Shown in pieces: positions 31,363 to 42,115 of a DNA stretch of 64,000 nt. The stretch is taken from the NCBI GenBank assembly GCA_916048095.2, contig OU696573.1, positions 7,171,806 through 7,235,805 of the forward strand. The letters run 5' to 3'. The notes beneath the pieces were generated by a model that saw only the letters and a program-made list of their open reading frames with translations, was not told the DNA's origin and searched no databases. This DNA is from Sacculina carcini. Lineage: Eukaryota; Arthropoda; Thecostraca; Sacculinidae. Every line of letters starts with the position of its first letter. The first letter of the stretch is position 1. A program made the position numbers and the translations under genes.

Positions 31363-32691
31363 CTATAATTCCATCAACCACCTGGAAAATTTGTTTCGCG
31401 GATCCTTTTGTCGGCACATCCAGACCAGCGGATTGTGGTCAGTCATATACACTTTGGAAGCTGCCCGCAGGATGTACCACCACTTTCTTACTGCAGCGAC
31501 TACTGCCCAGGCTTCCAATTCACCTGCTGTGTATCGTGCCTGCGCCTGTGTGAGGCCCGACGAATAGAAGGCCAGCGGCCGCAGATTTCCAGTGACGTCT
31601 TTCTGCGAAATAATGCCACCAGTCTCGTTTTGACTAGCGTATGTGCTAATATAAAATGGCTCCATCCATTTTGGAAAAGACAGTGTAGGACATTGTTTGA
31701 TTATTATTTTTACCTCGTTAAAGCTGTTCTGACATTCTTCTTTCAACTTCCATTCGACACCCTCTCGAGCTAGTCGGTGTAGCGGGGCACATATACTGCT
31801 CATATTCTCCACGAAGTGCCGATAGAAGTTCACGAAACCGATAAATCTGCTCAATGCCTTCACACCTGTAAGAACATGAAACACATCTAAGGCATCTACG
31901 TGCGATTTTAGAGGTCGAACTCCGTCACCGGAAATCGCGTGTCCAACGAACTCACCTTGGCGACAGCCTAAGTTACATTTGTCGAGCCTCAACCGCACGC
32001 TTGCTGTCCGAAAAGCCTGAAGCGTGGAGCGCAAATGCACAACATGATCATCCGCGTTTTTCGAGAACACACATGTATCGTCGACATAAGCCACCGTGTT
32101 TTCAATATCCGGAGAGCATCATCTACCGTTCTTTGGTATGTAATTTGGTTATTGCATAGCCCAAAAGACATTACATGCATCTCATATTGTCCCCCAGGCA
32201 CTGAGAAGGCAGTTTTTTATTTGTCCTCTTCGCGCAACGAAATGTACCAATAAGCACTCACGCCATCCAAAGACGAAAATATCCTGGCTCCATCCATGCG
32301 CTCCAACGAACGCCACCAATCTGCCGCTGGGTAGGCATCCTGGTGTGCGCATTCATATCCCTATAATCCACCAAAAATCGGAGCGTACCGTCCTTCTTAC
32401 GCACCAACAACACTACTGCTCCACGGCGACTTGGACCGTCTACACACCGTTTTCGAGCATTTCAGCTATCTGTCGATTGATCTCAGCCTCGGTTTCCTGG
32501 TTGAAGCGCGCCGGACCGTGTTTGATCGGCGGCGCACCGTTAGTTTCGATAGCGTGGCAAACCTTTTTTGAAGTCCGTGGAGATTTGGGATTATCAGCAA
32601 ATACCTCCTCCTCCATCAACAAGGACAGTAACCGGTGACGATCATCTTCTGGCAGACTTGCATATATCCGTTTTTCCAACGCTACCTTCAC
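31363..32691 (-). pseudogene. Gypsy reverse transcriptase and RNase H, frameshifted
   Basis: The N-terminal RT part (32691-32440) ends ...EINRQIAEMLENGV. After stops and shifts, 32201-31989 gives the segment before the active site and 32094-31363 starts at AYVDDTCVFS (the catalytic YVDD) and runs through GHAISGDGVRPL, LSRFIGFVNFYRHFVENMS, and an RNase H domain with YTAGELEAWAVVAAV and MTDHNPLVWM. Motif order is that of Ty3/Gypsy. At least two frameshifts lie between 32440 and 32094. Confidence 0.9.
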
Positions 32692-32862
32692 GTTGTCATC
32701 CTAAAGGAGATTCACTCTTTGATCATATTGTTCTACACCAAACATAATGTCGGCTGTTTTCCATAAGGAACCCAGTCTCACTCGGCCCCTTTCCCAATCA
32801 AACTCAGTAGAGGAAAATTGCGTCAGATAATCGCGTCCGAGCAGCACGAATCTATAAGGCGC

Positions 32863-33479
32863 TTACATCACACTGAATCGGTGATCCACCATTTGCCCTC
32901 CCGCATCGATGTTCACCGGCAGTTGACCAATCACGACCGCCTTCCCGCCTATTCCTGACAAACAAGTGTTCACATCATCAGCAAATTTTATTTTCCTCTC
33001 CAGACCTAGCCGATTGACAGTAGTTTCATCTATAACCGAAGTCGAGGCTCCGGAATCCAGCATTGCCGTGACTTTCTCACAGTTAAATGTCACAAGTATT
33101 GTCACAGTATAGCCAGAATTCAATATCGCGGGTACGTATTTCGACTGCGCCGTGTTTGCACCGCAAAAACATTCTTTTACATTGAACAGTCCGATATGGA
33201 GTGGCCTTTTTCGCCGCAGCGCAGACAGTGCCGGGCTGGACACATTCTCATGAAATGTCCAAATTTGCCGCAAAGATATCATCCCTTGTTGGAGTCTTTA
33301 CAATGTTTACCCCATGCCCTCAAAGGCCCTGTTTTCTGTGACACAGCTGACACATCCATCGTGTTTGGTGTAGCCACTTTGTCTTTTTGACACTCGGATT
33401 GATCGACAACATGTATTGCTTGTACATCTTTATTGAGCGGCAGGCCCCTTTCGGTCATGCAACCTTTCACTCGAATCAA
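32863..33479 (-). pseudogene. Gypsy zinc knuckles and aspartic protease, frameshifted
   Basis: The frame 33282-32863 contains a retropepsin-type active site, AMLDSGASTSVID (about 33069-33031), followed by the GIGGKAVVIGQL flap-side segment. In a different frame, at 33280-33180, two zinc knuckles of the CxxCxxxxHxxxxC type can be read, the second (CLRCGEKGHSISDC) perfect and the first lacking its leading Cys. The frame change lies between knuckles and protease. Confidence 0.82.
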
Positions 33480-34040
33480 TCATTTCCTTCCGTCAGTTTC
33501 GCTTTTGAGAGAATTCTCGGCTATCCGTGTTTTTACCCTGGGTTGTATGTCACGGGGCAAGTGATTGACAAACAACGTGCACACAAACGCTATATCCGAC
33601 CCCGCGTATTTTGCCAATCTCTTCAGCGTAGAGTAATAGTCATTTATCATGACACCAGGCATCCACTCACATTTACATAGTCTCTGTAATGCTTCATACC
33701 TGTCGACCGGGTTAGAAAGCGTTCTGATGAGAATGTCAAAAGCTTCGTCCAGGGATTCCACTTCAGCGACCACCTCCTTCACCAACTCTCGTTCTGCTGG
33801 TCTGCGATTCATGTACGCTGGGAGCATCCCGAATGCCAGTTTCTCCGCAGCTACACTTCGACAAAGTAGACCGCTCACGGCTGCTGCAAACAACGGCTTC
33901 CACTCCACGATCCGTTCGTTCGATTTGAGCGTAGGCACTGGAAGGACCACTGGATGATATCCAACATCAAGACTCGTTGGTGCTGACCCAGAATTCATTT
34001 CGGTCTTCATCCGGATTGGAGCCTCCCCGTCCTTATCCAT
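33480..34040 (-). CDS. Gypsy gag-like protein, 186 aa
   Basis: First frame downstream of the 5' LTR. It starts 33 bp inside the LTR boundary and shows a capsid-like helical region (AAAVSGLLCRSVAAEKLAFGM, RNPVDRYEALQRL-like segment) similar to gag of animal Gypsy elements. It ends with one stop, after which the same frame is open again to 33279, so this may be a single broken gag. Confidence 0.75.
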   Translation of the reverse strand: MDKDGEAPIRMKTEMNSGSAPTSLDVGYHPVVLPVPTLKSNERIVEWKPLFAAAVSGLLCRSVAAEKLAFGMLPAYMNRRPAERELVKEVVAEVESLDEAFDILIRTLSNPVDRYEALQRLCKCEWMPGVMINDYYSTLKRLAKYAGSDIAFVCTLFVNHLPRDIQPRVKTRIAENSLKSETDGRK

Positions 34041-34072
34041 GTCACCTGATCACTTATCAAATATTGTTTTAA

Positions 34073-34313
34073 TGTAAGACGATGTATTGAAAACCCAGTC
34101 AAAAGAAAACAATACTTTGGTAATAATATCTGAAACGAAGGAAACATTTGTAAACACGAATAACAAATATATATGCGATAACAATGCGACACACATGAAA
34201 TATAAACGCAAATATACGTAATTATTCACCCGTCTCCCAAGCCAAACTACCACGCTTTCTAAACAAGGAATAACGTATTATATCACCCGCAATTGTCACA
34301 TCCTGACCTTACA
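34073..34313 (-). repeat. Gypsy 5' LTR (241 bp)
   Basis: TGTAAG...CTTACA boundaries on the plus strand, paired with 29938-30179. No recognisable tRNA primer-binding site is seen next to it at 34040-34072. Confidence 0.93.
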
Positions 34314-34739
34314 ATTTAGCTGCTGTAATTTAGAGCTGTAATTTAGCTTGCATAGTATTAATCCAACCAATTTTAAAGTATGTTTTAACCATGTCTCACA
34401 TCTCTTATCATTATCTTGATATTAATTGTATATAATAAAAGACACGGGTTTTTAAATGTTGAGATTGATTCGGGTTTAAATTCTTACTTTTTCTTCTTTA
34501 TCTAAAAGTATATTTTCTCTAAGCTATCCGAAACAATATAAATGACAATGTTGCGATCATTAACGTGTTCAAAATAAATTATTTCATTTTGAAGTAATTT
34601 TACTTTTTTTAAATGATTGCATATTACATTATTGCATAAACTAAATTATTGTATTTTAAGTGTTTCCGTCTTTACGCTCATTTTTTTCCCCCTAATTTTG
34701 ATGGTTGTGTTCATCTTTGCGATGTTAGACTACTTTTCG

Positions 34740-35042
34740 GTGGTTAAAAATGTTAATGGCCTAAGTGACACGGGAATAAGCCGAAGCTTATGAACACAGG
34801 TGTGTCCCGTGCAGCACGCTGCCACCGCAGAACCAACCCTTTCCACGCTATGACCCACATGAACGGAAGACGTACTAGAGAGGGCCACATCCCCAGATTA
34901 CATGGCACAATACATGACTGGAATATGGTACCATAATTCACTACTGAGTGGACAGGATCTGTTGGATTATAGAATTCGTTGAATGAAATTCTCCTCCGCC
35001 GGGATTCTAACCACGGACCTACCACTACACCAATGGGGTCCA
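34740..35042 (-). mobile_element. Candidate tRNA-derived SINE, ~300 bp
   Basis: On the minus strand the element starts ACCCCATTGGTGTAGTGGTAGG, an A-box-like stretch, followed by GGTTAGAATCC (35012-35002), one change from the RNA polymerase III B box. The A-to-B spacing is much shorter than in tRNAs, so the head is either truncated or coincidental. The body contains GTGGCCCTCTCTAGTACGTC and ends in a TTCGGCTTATTCCCGTGTCAC stretch. It lies inside an AT-rich element remnant. Only one copy is present in the window. Confidence 0.4.
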
Positions 35043-35577
35043 AAAATATAATTGTAATTTGTTATGTAATGCAAAGGTAAATGTAATTTGTTGTAAAAAT
35101 GACAGCGACATTTAGTAGAGATAGAAAAGAGTGTTATATGGCGTGAGCAATTTTTTTCACGAGGAATTTTTTCTATTTGAGAACATAAGGCTAATTTATA
35201 ATTGTATTATATAATTTACTATAGTTTACTTAATTTACTATTTTAATGTACCATAATTCACTTTTTGAGGCTACTTTGTAGATTACTTATACCTGTTAAA
35301 ATTTTAGGTTATTTTTGACAGCCCTAATCATTAGTCTGCAAGGATTGCCAGTGCAGGGCGTGTATTTGTTGTTGTCTTATTGATAATATAACTATACTAC
35401 ATTGCTAGATATAAATATATATAATATATTGATATTTAGCCATGCAATTCACGCAGCTGAGCTCAATATAGCGTAAAGTGTGCAGTGGCCCAGTAGGATA
35501 TTTCAAGTCGTCGATTTACTGGACGCATCGGTTGTTAAACACAACGTGGGTGCGTCTGTTTTTATTGTACTCTTTAG

Positions 35578-35911
35578 ACAAAACGTATTGCCGATAGTGA
35601 TGGGCGCACATCCGGACGACTACCAACGCGCCACACCCGAGCATTCGTACATTCACGTGGACGACTTTGAGTCGCCGGCACATCTGGCCGCGTATTTGCG
35701 TCACCTCGACGCCGACGACCGGCTGTACAACGAGTACTTCCGCTGGAAGGGCAGCGGCGAGTTTATCAACACTTTCTTCTTTTGTCGACTGTGCGCCGCG
35801 CTGCACGCGCAGCCCCTGATGCCACGCAAGGTGCCCGATCTGGAGCGATGGTGGCGTCCTCAGGGCGTTTGCACTCCGGAGAGATGGCGGCCAAGTCCGA
35901 CATATACATAG
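35578..35911 (+). CDS. FucTA: Core alpha-1,3-fucosyltransferase (FucTA-like), exon 2
   Basis: Encodes the last 110 residues plus stop. After the junction codon it reads QNVLPIVMGAHPDDYQRATP, SYIHVDDFESPAHLAAYLRHL, DDRLYNEYFRWKGSGEFINT and CRLCAALHAQPL, the conserved C-terminal block of GT10 core fucosyltransferases, including the paired Cys of CRLC that make a disulfide in the family. Reading phase matches exon 1 exactly, giving 495 aa in total, close to the roughly 500 aa of insect homologues. No frame damage is visible, so the gene looks functional despite the transposon-filled intron. Confidence 0.95.
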
Positions 35912-36764
35912 TCCGCTGTCGATACGTCGCAGTATCCACACACTTGCTGGTACAACGGCATAGTGTGTGTGTGTGTGTGTGTTTTTGTGTTTGCGCGTGT
36001 GTGTGTTTGTGTGTGTATGCGTGTGCGTATGTGTGTTTATATGTGTATGTGCATGAATATTTGGGTGTGTCCGATGATAACCAGATTGAAAGCGTACATT
36101 GCGATGACTGTACTTGAGGTACTGTCACATTTATCCACAAGATCGGATTATTGTCCCAGAAATTAGACGTGCACTTATCGTACTAGAATGTGCATGCTGC
36201 CTATTTGGTTTTGACTTGCTCAATTCGTGCAAATAACAACAATCACATCCAGTCACACGTACCCATTCTTGCTGCACATATCGGCAAGAAGGGTCGGCAT
36301 GCAGGGTCGTATTTTCTGCTAAAACTATCGCCGCTCAATGTTTACAGAGTTATTTCAATATTTCCTTCGCTCAACGCAACTTATATTGCTGTTTAATACG
36401 TATAAGTACATGCGTGAGATTGGCTGTGATTATAAACGCTCAAAAAAGTTATAAAGCATGTGTAGATAATACCTTGATACGTCATTCTCTGTGATCAGCC
36501 GTCGTTTGAGACGCACAAAATGTGCACATACTTTCAGGTGTACATGCCTGTGTGTGTACGTGTGTGTGTGTGTGTGTGTGTGTGTGTCTATGTGTGAGTG
36601 TGTGTCTGTGAGTGTTATGTGTGAGTTATTTATTGATGGTTGTGATTCACTTAATCACATATTTATTGTTGATTGTTATCATTTATTGAGGAACGTGGGC
36701 GGAGAGACAGTATGGAGTGTTATCGGATGATGGTTTATTATTTATTGTTATTTATTCATTATTT
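35912..36764. other. Downstream region with GT-rich microsatellites
   Basis: Probably includes the fucosyltransferase 3' UTR. Imperfect (GT)n at 35960-36060 and (GT)n at 36556-36605. I see no canonical AATAAA that clearly ends the transcript. Confidence 0.5.
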
Positions 36765-36925
36765 TCTTTCCAACTCTCTTTCTAGACTTTTTTCTTTTCG
36801 AACTCTCTTTCTCTCTGAATCTTTTGGGCGCTTCCCGTACATGGGGCCACCTTAGGGTGGTAATAATGCTTGCACTCTTCCCATGCTACTGGATTTGCCT
36901 GTAATTAATAATAATAATATTTATT
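36765..36925 (+). repeat. Short retroelement-tail repeat, plus copy
   Basis: Contains GGGGCCACCTTAGGGTGGTAA, CACTCTTCCCATGCTACTGG and TTTGCCTGTAATTAATAATAAT, ending in an ATT-type microsatellite. The same ~155 bp recurs inverted at 37762-37917. The 3' microsatellite suggests the tail of a 5'-truncated LINE or a SINE. Confidence 0.8.
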
Positions 36926-37761
36926 CGAATTGGGCACGGTATTGCGACTCTGTTGGTGTGTACGTATGCATGTGTACAGGCTTTGTCTCTATGTATAGTG
37001 AATGCAGCCTAGTAATCATGTGACTGATTGGTATGGACCAACAGCTGAGTGATCTGTAATATTGTCCAAATTGTTGCTTCCAAGGGTGATTCACTGTTCC
37101 ACCAAGCGGCTGGCTCACTCCTTGATCGGCGGCGTGAATAATTAGGCAGATGTCAGCTTAAAAGACATTCCCAATTTGCCTAGTAATTGTAATCTATTAA
37201 TCTTCGGCTAAAATAATTTGTTTAAACAGATTAAATGCAATGTCTGCATAGTGTCGCTCTACCTATCTAAGCTCGTATCCCCAGTTGATCTTTGGTCTTG
37301 TATGTGAAACATTTTCTGCAAGTGATCAGCTTTCATGTGCTATCGTCATCACTTCTCCATCCGCCATTCGCCCACTCCCACTTTAAGTGTATTTTTCTGA
37401 ACAAGTCATCACAAACAGTGGTATAATTTGTGGTACGTCAAGAAATAAACACAGTACATATATATTTGCCTTCGCAAAACCGTGGCACAGCTGGGAGTGT
37501 ACGAACTGAGAACAACAAGCAGCGTTAAGTAGGAAGTTTAAGAGTCACGTTTCGGCGTTCTTTTTTGGCCACAATGTGATGTCGTTCGATGATAGAGCCC
37601 GTTACGCACATCAGAGTTACTCACCTATTTTTGCATTCTATCCAATTTTGAATCGGCCTCTGTTTGCTTTAGTGTGTTCCTGAACTGGATATCGAGCGAT
37701 ACAGAGCTTAGATTCGCTATAGTGCAAAACTCGGTCACAAAGCGCGCGCAATAGCGTTATA
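36926..37761. other. Unassigned DNA between two inverted tails
   Basis: No gene or element recognised. Confidence 0.4.
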
Positions 37762-37917
37762 CTATTATTATTATTATAAATTACAGGCAAATCCAGTAGC
37801 ATGGGAAGAGTGCAAGCACTATTACCACCCTAAGGTGGCCCCATGTACCGTAAGCGCCCAAAAGATTCAGAGAGAAAGAGAGTTCGAAAGGAAAATTCTA
37901 GAAAGAGAGTTGGAATA
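37762..37917 (-). repeat. Short retroelement-tail repeat, minus copy
   Basis: Reverse complement of 36765-36925, starting at TTATTATTATTATAAATTACAGG and ending next to a short (TA)n tract (37918-37935). The two copies face each other tail to tail. Confidence 0.8.
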
Positions 37918-37935
37918 TATATATATATATATATA

Positions 37936-39330
37936 ATGGTGCATATATGGAACGTCTTTTCGTTTACGTTTGATTGTTGTACAAACCAAAGAAATCGATT
38001 GGCGAATGTTCGGATTTATGTCAGCTCGTCTCTGTGCTGTTCTCATTTTTGCTTACGGTATGTATCCGGTGTAAAAATATACGTATACACGTATGCATGT
38101 CTGGCTATATACGCATATGCATTGTTTGTTTGTATACATGCAGAAATATACACGTCAAATATACGGCTACATTCCTGTTGGAGGTTTTTAATCGCTGGAA
38201 TGATATACGTGTTGTAGTGCGAGAAAAAGTCCTGTGTACAAGCACGCAAAAAATGGAGCGTTTATTTATTTTCGCCATGCACAAGCCATTTGGCTGCGAA
38301 AATTGGCACACAATGGTGCGAGAAGCTTGATGGCATGACATTTGCCGCTTCGTTGCGTTCATACAAGTCATTCATTATACATATTAGCGATATATATATT
38401 GTGAACGTTCAACATGGTTCAAATGTCAAATGTGAATACCGTTCAAATGAATGATGAAATCTACTTTGCCTTTCGTTGAGTTCAAGTTGTTGCCATGTGT
38501 TTGCATCGTACGGTAAAGACCAGTCACCAATATCAAAAATACAATACAATAATACTTTATCCATAAGAGTCGTGTTACTGTTATCGACGAGACTCGTGTT
38601 CTCAGTATTTTGCGTATATAACCTTTATCAGTATTCTGCGTCGCTGCTGACTCGCTTATATCTTGCGAGAATACAAACACTACCCAATCATAGAGGCAGT
38701 TTGTGTCAAGCGGACATGACAGCAAGCAATTCCTACAGCAGAAAAGAACCGGAAAATCCAGTCAGAAAAACACACCGATATTTGTGCATGGCACACATAC
38801 ACACACACAATTACCCCAAAATAATTTGATATTGACCTGAGCCAGCAAGCGTGGCAAGCACGCACGTACCGTCAATAAATCGGTGGAAGCTAGCCGCAGT
38901 AATAGGCAACGAGACGTCAACTTGATTGATCGTCCTAAATCGATGTCAACAGAACGTCTTGCATCGCTCATCCGGTCGAAGAACCAACAATGTCGTATAT
39001 TTCCCACCGAAAGATTAAACTAAGCATTATCCTTAGATCGATGTTCAAGAATACCCCAAGCAGTGGTGCAGCCAGGTTGTCCATCGCTCGGAATGAAAAT
39101 ATTATTCCCATCCGAAACCAAAAACGAGTAAACTACACCATTGACGTACTGTATGTGCATATATTCGGGCGTGTCTGTGCTCGCTCCGTGATTGTGTATG
39201 TATTGTGCGTCTGTGTGTTTTCTGTTGTGTTGTGTGTTTGTGATCGGCTGGTCATTGACCCCAGTGAGGTGTGCTACTTGAGCGTTGCTTACTGTGAAAA
39301 AGGTGAGGTGATTTGTAGTGTCGCTCGCGC
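37936..39330. other. Unassigned DNA
   Basis: No recognisable gene. Open frames of 60-124 codons occur but share no family motif and have no clear start context. Confidence 0.4.
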
Positions 39331-39339
39331 AGTTTCATC

Positions 39340-40062
39340 AACGATGAGATCGATTCGCTTTTATAATCACAATGTACGACGCCTCAAGAATAAGCTGGTA
39401 GCTCTGTGCAGCTTGTGCATACTATTGGCAGAATCTAACGCCATAAACCTGATGGAAACTTGACTAAACGATGACGTTTTGGATGGCGAAATCGAGTCAG
39501 TCCTCCCAAATCACTAAATTTTCCGTCGTGACAGGAGATCAAGGGATGGCGGTGTGTTGACTGCAGTGAATTCACATCTCTTCACTAAGAGACGTACGGA
39601 TCTGGGGTGTAAATGCGAGTGCATTGTGACACAGTTGGGATCTCCCGGTTGCCAGTTTTTGAATGCACTTTTCTATCGACCGCCCAGTGATGTGTGCTGT
39701 CTCAGTGAAATCGAGAGTACGTTCGATAACATCCATGATTCTGGCTCGACTTTTGTCATTCAAGGCGATTTCAACATGAAACAAAAATCCGCTGGACATC
39801 CAATAGAGCCGTGACAGGAACCTGCGTGAGATTATCGACCGCCAGTTTTATGGACGTGATTGAGCGTTTGAACTGTGAACAGCTGGTGCTGAACCCGATC
39901 GGCGCGCATTGGTCCTACATTGACCTTGTGTTCACCAAGGCACCCGGTGCTGCTACGCTGTGTGACGGCTTGTTCCACTCAGACCACTCAGCTGTCATGA
40001 CAACAATACCGACCCAACTGACACGGGCGCCTCCAGTAAGCGCAAATCGGGCGTTCAATTAA
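39340..40062 (+). pseudogene. LINE endonuclease (APE-type) fragment
   Basis: The frame around 39340-39463 starts SIRFYNHNVRRLKNKLVALC, the first strand of an APE-type LINE endonuclease, and stops after AINLMET. It resumes at 39540 with GGVLTAVNSHL, ALFYRPPSD and VIQGDFNM, the strand carrying the conserved Asn. After a frameshift at about 39812 it continues to GAHWSYIDLVFT and SDHSAV, the last catalytic block. The RT is missing. Probably belongs to the Jockey/CR1/L2 group, but the clade is not certain. Confidence 0.8.
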
Positions 40063-40089
40063 GCCATGGTCACACGAGGCCAATTATTG

Positions 40090-40176
40090 ACTTAGCCAAC
40101 GATTCGCTTGGCCAACTGTTTGCTTGGCCAACTGCTGGCTTGGCCAACTGTTGGCTTGGCCAACTGTTGGCTTGGT
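40090..40176. repeat. 16-bp tandem array
   Basis: CTTGGCCAACTGTTGG repeated about five times at 16-bp spacing, between two GGTCACACGAGG / GGTTACACGAGG words (40067 and 40182). Confidence 0.9.
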
Positions 40177-40461
40177 CGAGTGGTTACACGAGGTCCATTG
40201 TTGGCTAACTTTAGCCGGGGGATTAGGTTCATGTAGCCCTTTGAATATAATCAGTCAGACCCATTTCCTATGGATTTACATTGACAGGTGGCTGGCAAGA
40301 AGCCCAACATTCGTCGAGACATTCTTGAAACTTAACCCAGTCAGCTAGACTGATATTCCAGCGCGGAGGAAGACTCGGATGTATAGGTGGGGCAACTGGT
40401 AGGGCAGTTAAGTTCGCGCAATGATCGCTAGTTAGAATTGGATGTACTTGCTAAGTGGCTC

Positions 40462-41303
40462 CTACAGCCAGATCTCGCGAAGCCAAAGTGATGCCAATTC
40501 GCCCACCTCGATTATTGGTGGCCTCCGGCGTTTGTTTAGCAAGCGGACATCGGTTATTTCATCAAGAAATATTGCTTGGTCTCGACCGGCTTTATTAGTG
40601 GGCCATATTGAGTGTAGAAAGTGTGTAGAAAGGCTAGAATGTGATGCGAGAGCAGTGATCTCGCCGATTTCCAGCTCTCGCCTTAGGCTTCTGTAAATAT
40701 TATAAACAAACAACAACAACAACAAATTACGGTCGTTGTGCGACCGTCAAAACGCACGCTTCAACGCCTATGCGCTTGGCGCCTATGCCGCCAAGCTGAT
40801 CAACAGCCCCGGCATCCCGGCAGTTGGCCTGCGCGCGTCGACAAGGACCGTCGTGAGTCCACAGCTGGGCGTTTTGCAGTGGCTTATGACATGGATGTTT
40901 GGCTCGGATGACGTGCCCCGCTAAGCTTAGACGCCTCCTTTTTAGATGGCCGCTGGAGTTTCGCACGATGGTAAGACGTGGCATTGCTCACGTGGTCGTG
41001 CCATTTAACGCCCAGGTTAGCACGCAGAAAGACAGAATGCGCAGCGTCGATCTCACGATCAAGCGTCTGAGTCAGTGTCCAGGTCTCAGGGTTATATAAT
41101 TACTTTGTCTCGATCACCGCCGAAAACAGTCGTATCTTCATGGTTTCAGGCAGTGCCTCTGATTTTAGAGCATTTCTAATTGAGCGGTAAGCTGCCCACG
41201 CCTTGCCGCGTCGTCGCCTAAAATCTGCTCGAACGTTGGACGAACACAAACACACGCTTGACCGCTTCTTCGCGTTCCTGGTTAATCCGCCGATGAGTCG
41301 CAA
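40462..41303 (-). pseudogene. LINE family B, 3' end (minus copy)
   Basis: Reading the minus strand from 41303: AWAAYRSIRNALKSEAL, PETMKIRLFSAVIET, then (after a frame change near 41100) ETWTLTQTL...SVFLRANLGVKWHD..., the post-RT region of a LINE protein. It is the same family as the plus copy at 42350-44330. Its 3' UTR includes a (TTG)n-type stretch at 40712-40728 and a segment GAAGCCTAAGGC that also appears in the other copy. Truncated 5' of about 41303. Confidence 0.75.
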
Positions 41304-41327
41304 ACGTCGGCGTTATTGTTGAACCTC

Positions 41328-41390
41328 ATGGTTGACCAAAACCTCCTGGTTTTCAAAACCTCGTGGTTTTCAAAACCTCGTGGTTGATTG
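41328..41390. repeat. Short tandem TTCAAAACCTCGTGG repeat
   Basis: Three to four copies of an about 17-bp unit (GGTTTTCAAAACCTCGT). It borders the Gypsy fragment that follows. Confidence 0.75.
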
Positions 41391-41394
41391 CCGA

Positions 41395-41945
41395 CGCCGG
41401 CGAGTTTACGACCCGAGCACTGGAATTGCAGCAGTTTGCGGTCTCCAAAGTCGCCTAATGTGGCTTGGTCGTAAACGACATCTCGTTGCTGCCGACAGAG
41501 GTTCAGCATCTACTTGGTAAGTTCCAAGCACTAACGTCTACTGCTCCTGGAAATGCTTCGCCTGATGTTAGCTGCAGTGTCACTCACTCCATTGACGCGG
41601 GTAGTGCAGCGCCGACGTTTGCGTCTAGCTCGGTGGCTCAACCAGGAACGCGGAGTAGCGGTCAAGCGTGTGTTTAGCGATCTGCTACGGCAAGGAGTTG
41701 TTCGTCCACCAAACTCACCGTGGGCGTCGCCACTCCACCTCGTGCCAAAACAGACACCTGGTGAGTGGTGTGTCACCGGTGATTATCGGGCGTTGAACGC
41801 TCGCACGAGTCCGAATCGGTACCCTCTGCCACACATATATGATGTATCTTCGCGAATACACGGCAAGTCCGTGTTTTGCAAAATCGACCTGGTGAGGGCC
41901 TATTATGACGTTCCAATGGCGGAGTGTGGCATTTCAAAAATTTAA
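41395..41945 (+). pseudogene. Gypsy RT fragment (second family)
   Basis: The frame 41553-41945 contains VFSDLLRQGVVRPPNSPWAS, PLHLVPKQTPGEWCVTGDYR, ALNARTSPNRYPLPHIYDVS and KSVFCKIDLVRAYYDVPMAE, the first RT blocks of Ty3/Gypsy. The upstream piece at 41395-41550 (other frames) looks like the end of protease. It stops before the YxDD box and no LTRs were found. It is a different lineage from the intronic Gypsy. Confidence 0.88.
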
Positions 41946-42115
41946 ACATAACAAAATTTAGACATATTTCGGAAATCAGCTTGGAAACTGGCGACATTTA
42001 TCGGATGTAAACGACGGCGACAAACGCAAAAGGCCGTAACCCCACTAGAGGGCTATCGCAGCTGGTCCATATTCTACTGCGATGCCACGAACGCAGACGA
42101 GTCACTAAATGGAAC

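Larger units (their letters stand above)
29938..34313 (-). mobile_element. Gypsy-type LTR retrotransposon, full-length but broken
   Basis: A 4376-bp element in antisense to the host gene. Two LTRs of 242 and 241 bp flank gag, protease, RT, RNase H and integrase in Ty3/Gypsy order. ATTT occurs immediately outside both ends (29934-29937 and 34314-34317), a 4-bp target duplication. Several stops and frameshifts break pol. LTR divergence of about 7 percent suggests an insertion that is not recent. It sits in the intron of the fucosyltransferase gene without touching splice sites. Confidence 0.95.
28381..35577 (+). other. 7.2-kb intron of the fucosyltransferase gene
   Basis: Bounded by donor GTGAGT at 28381 and acceptor TTTTTATTGTACTCTTTAG ending at 35577. 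Splicing joins AA and A into a Lys codon and restores the conserved ...NGLKQNVLPIVMGA... reading. It contains a complete antisense Gypsy insertion (29938-34313), a tRNA-like SINE candidate and part of a TAGGGCTG-type element. The segment 28382-29937 holds no gene; it has a GGGTACAATGGACCC / GGGTCCATTTGACCC pair (28738, 28915) and a 29-bp tandem duplication of GTCATATTTGTCATGAACATAA (about 29808-29865). Confidence 0.9.

Noticed and set aside
34740..35042. A functional tRNA gene
   Set aside because: A and B boxes are too close and no cloverleaf can be drawn.
35480..35577. Coding sequence upstream of exon 2 in the same open frame
   Set aside because: The frame is open from 35480, but the acceptor at 35577 and the conserved continuation from exon 1 show that these bases are intronic.
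38990..39340. LINE ORF1 directly upstream of the endonuclease fragment
   Set aside because: The open frame continues upstream but shows no zinc knuckles, coiled coil or other ORF1 feature.
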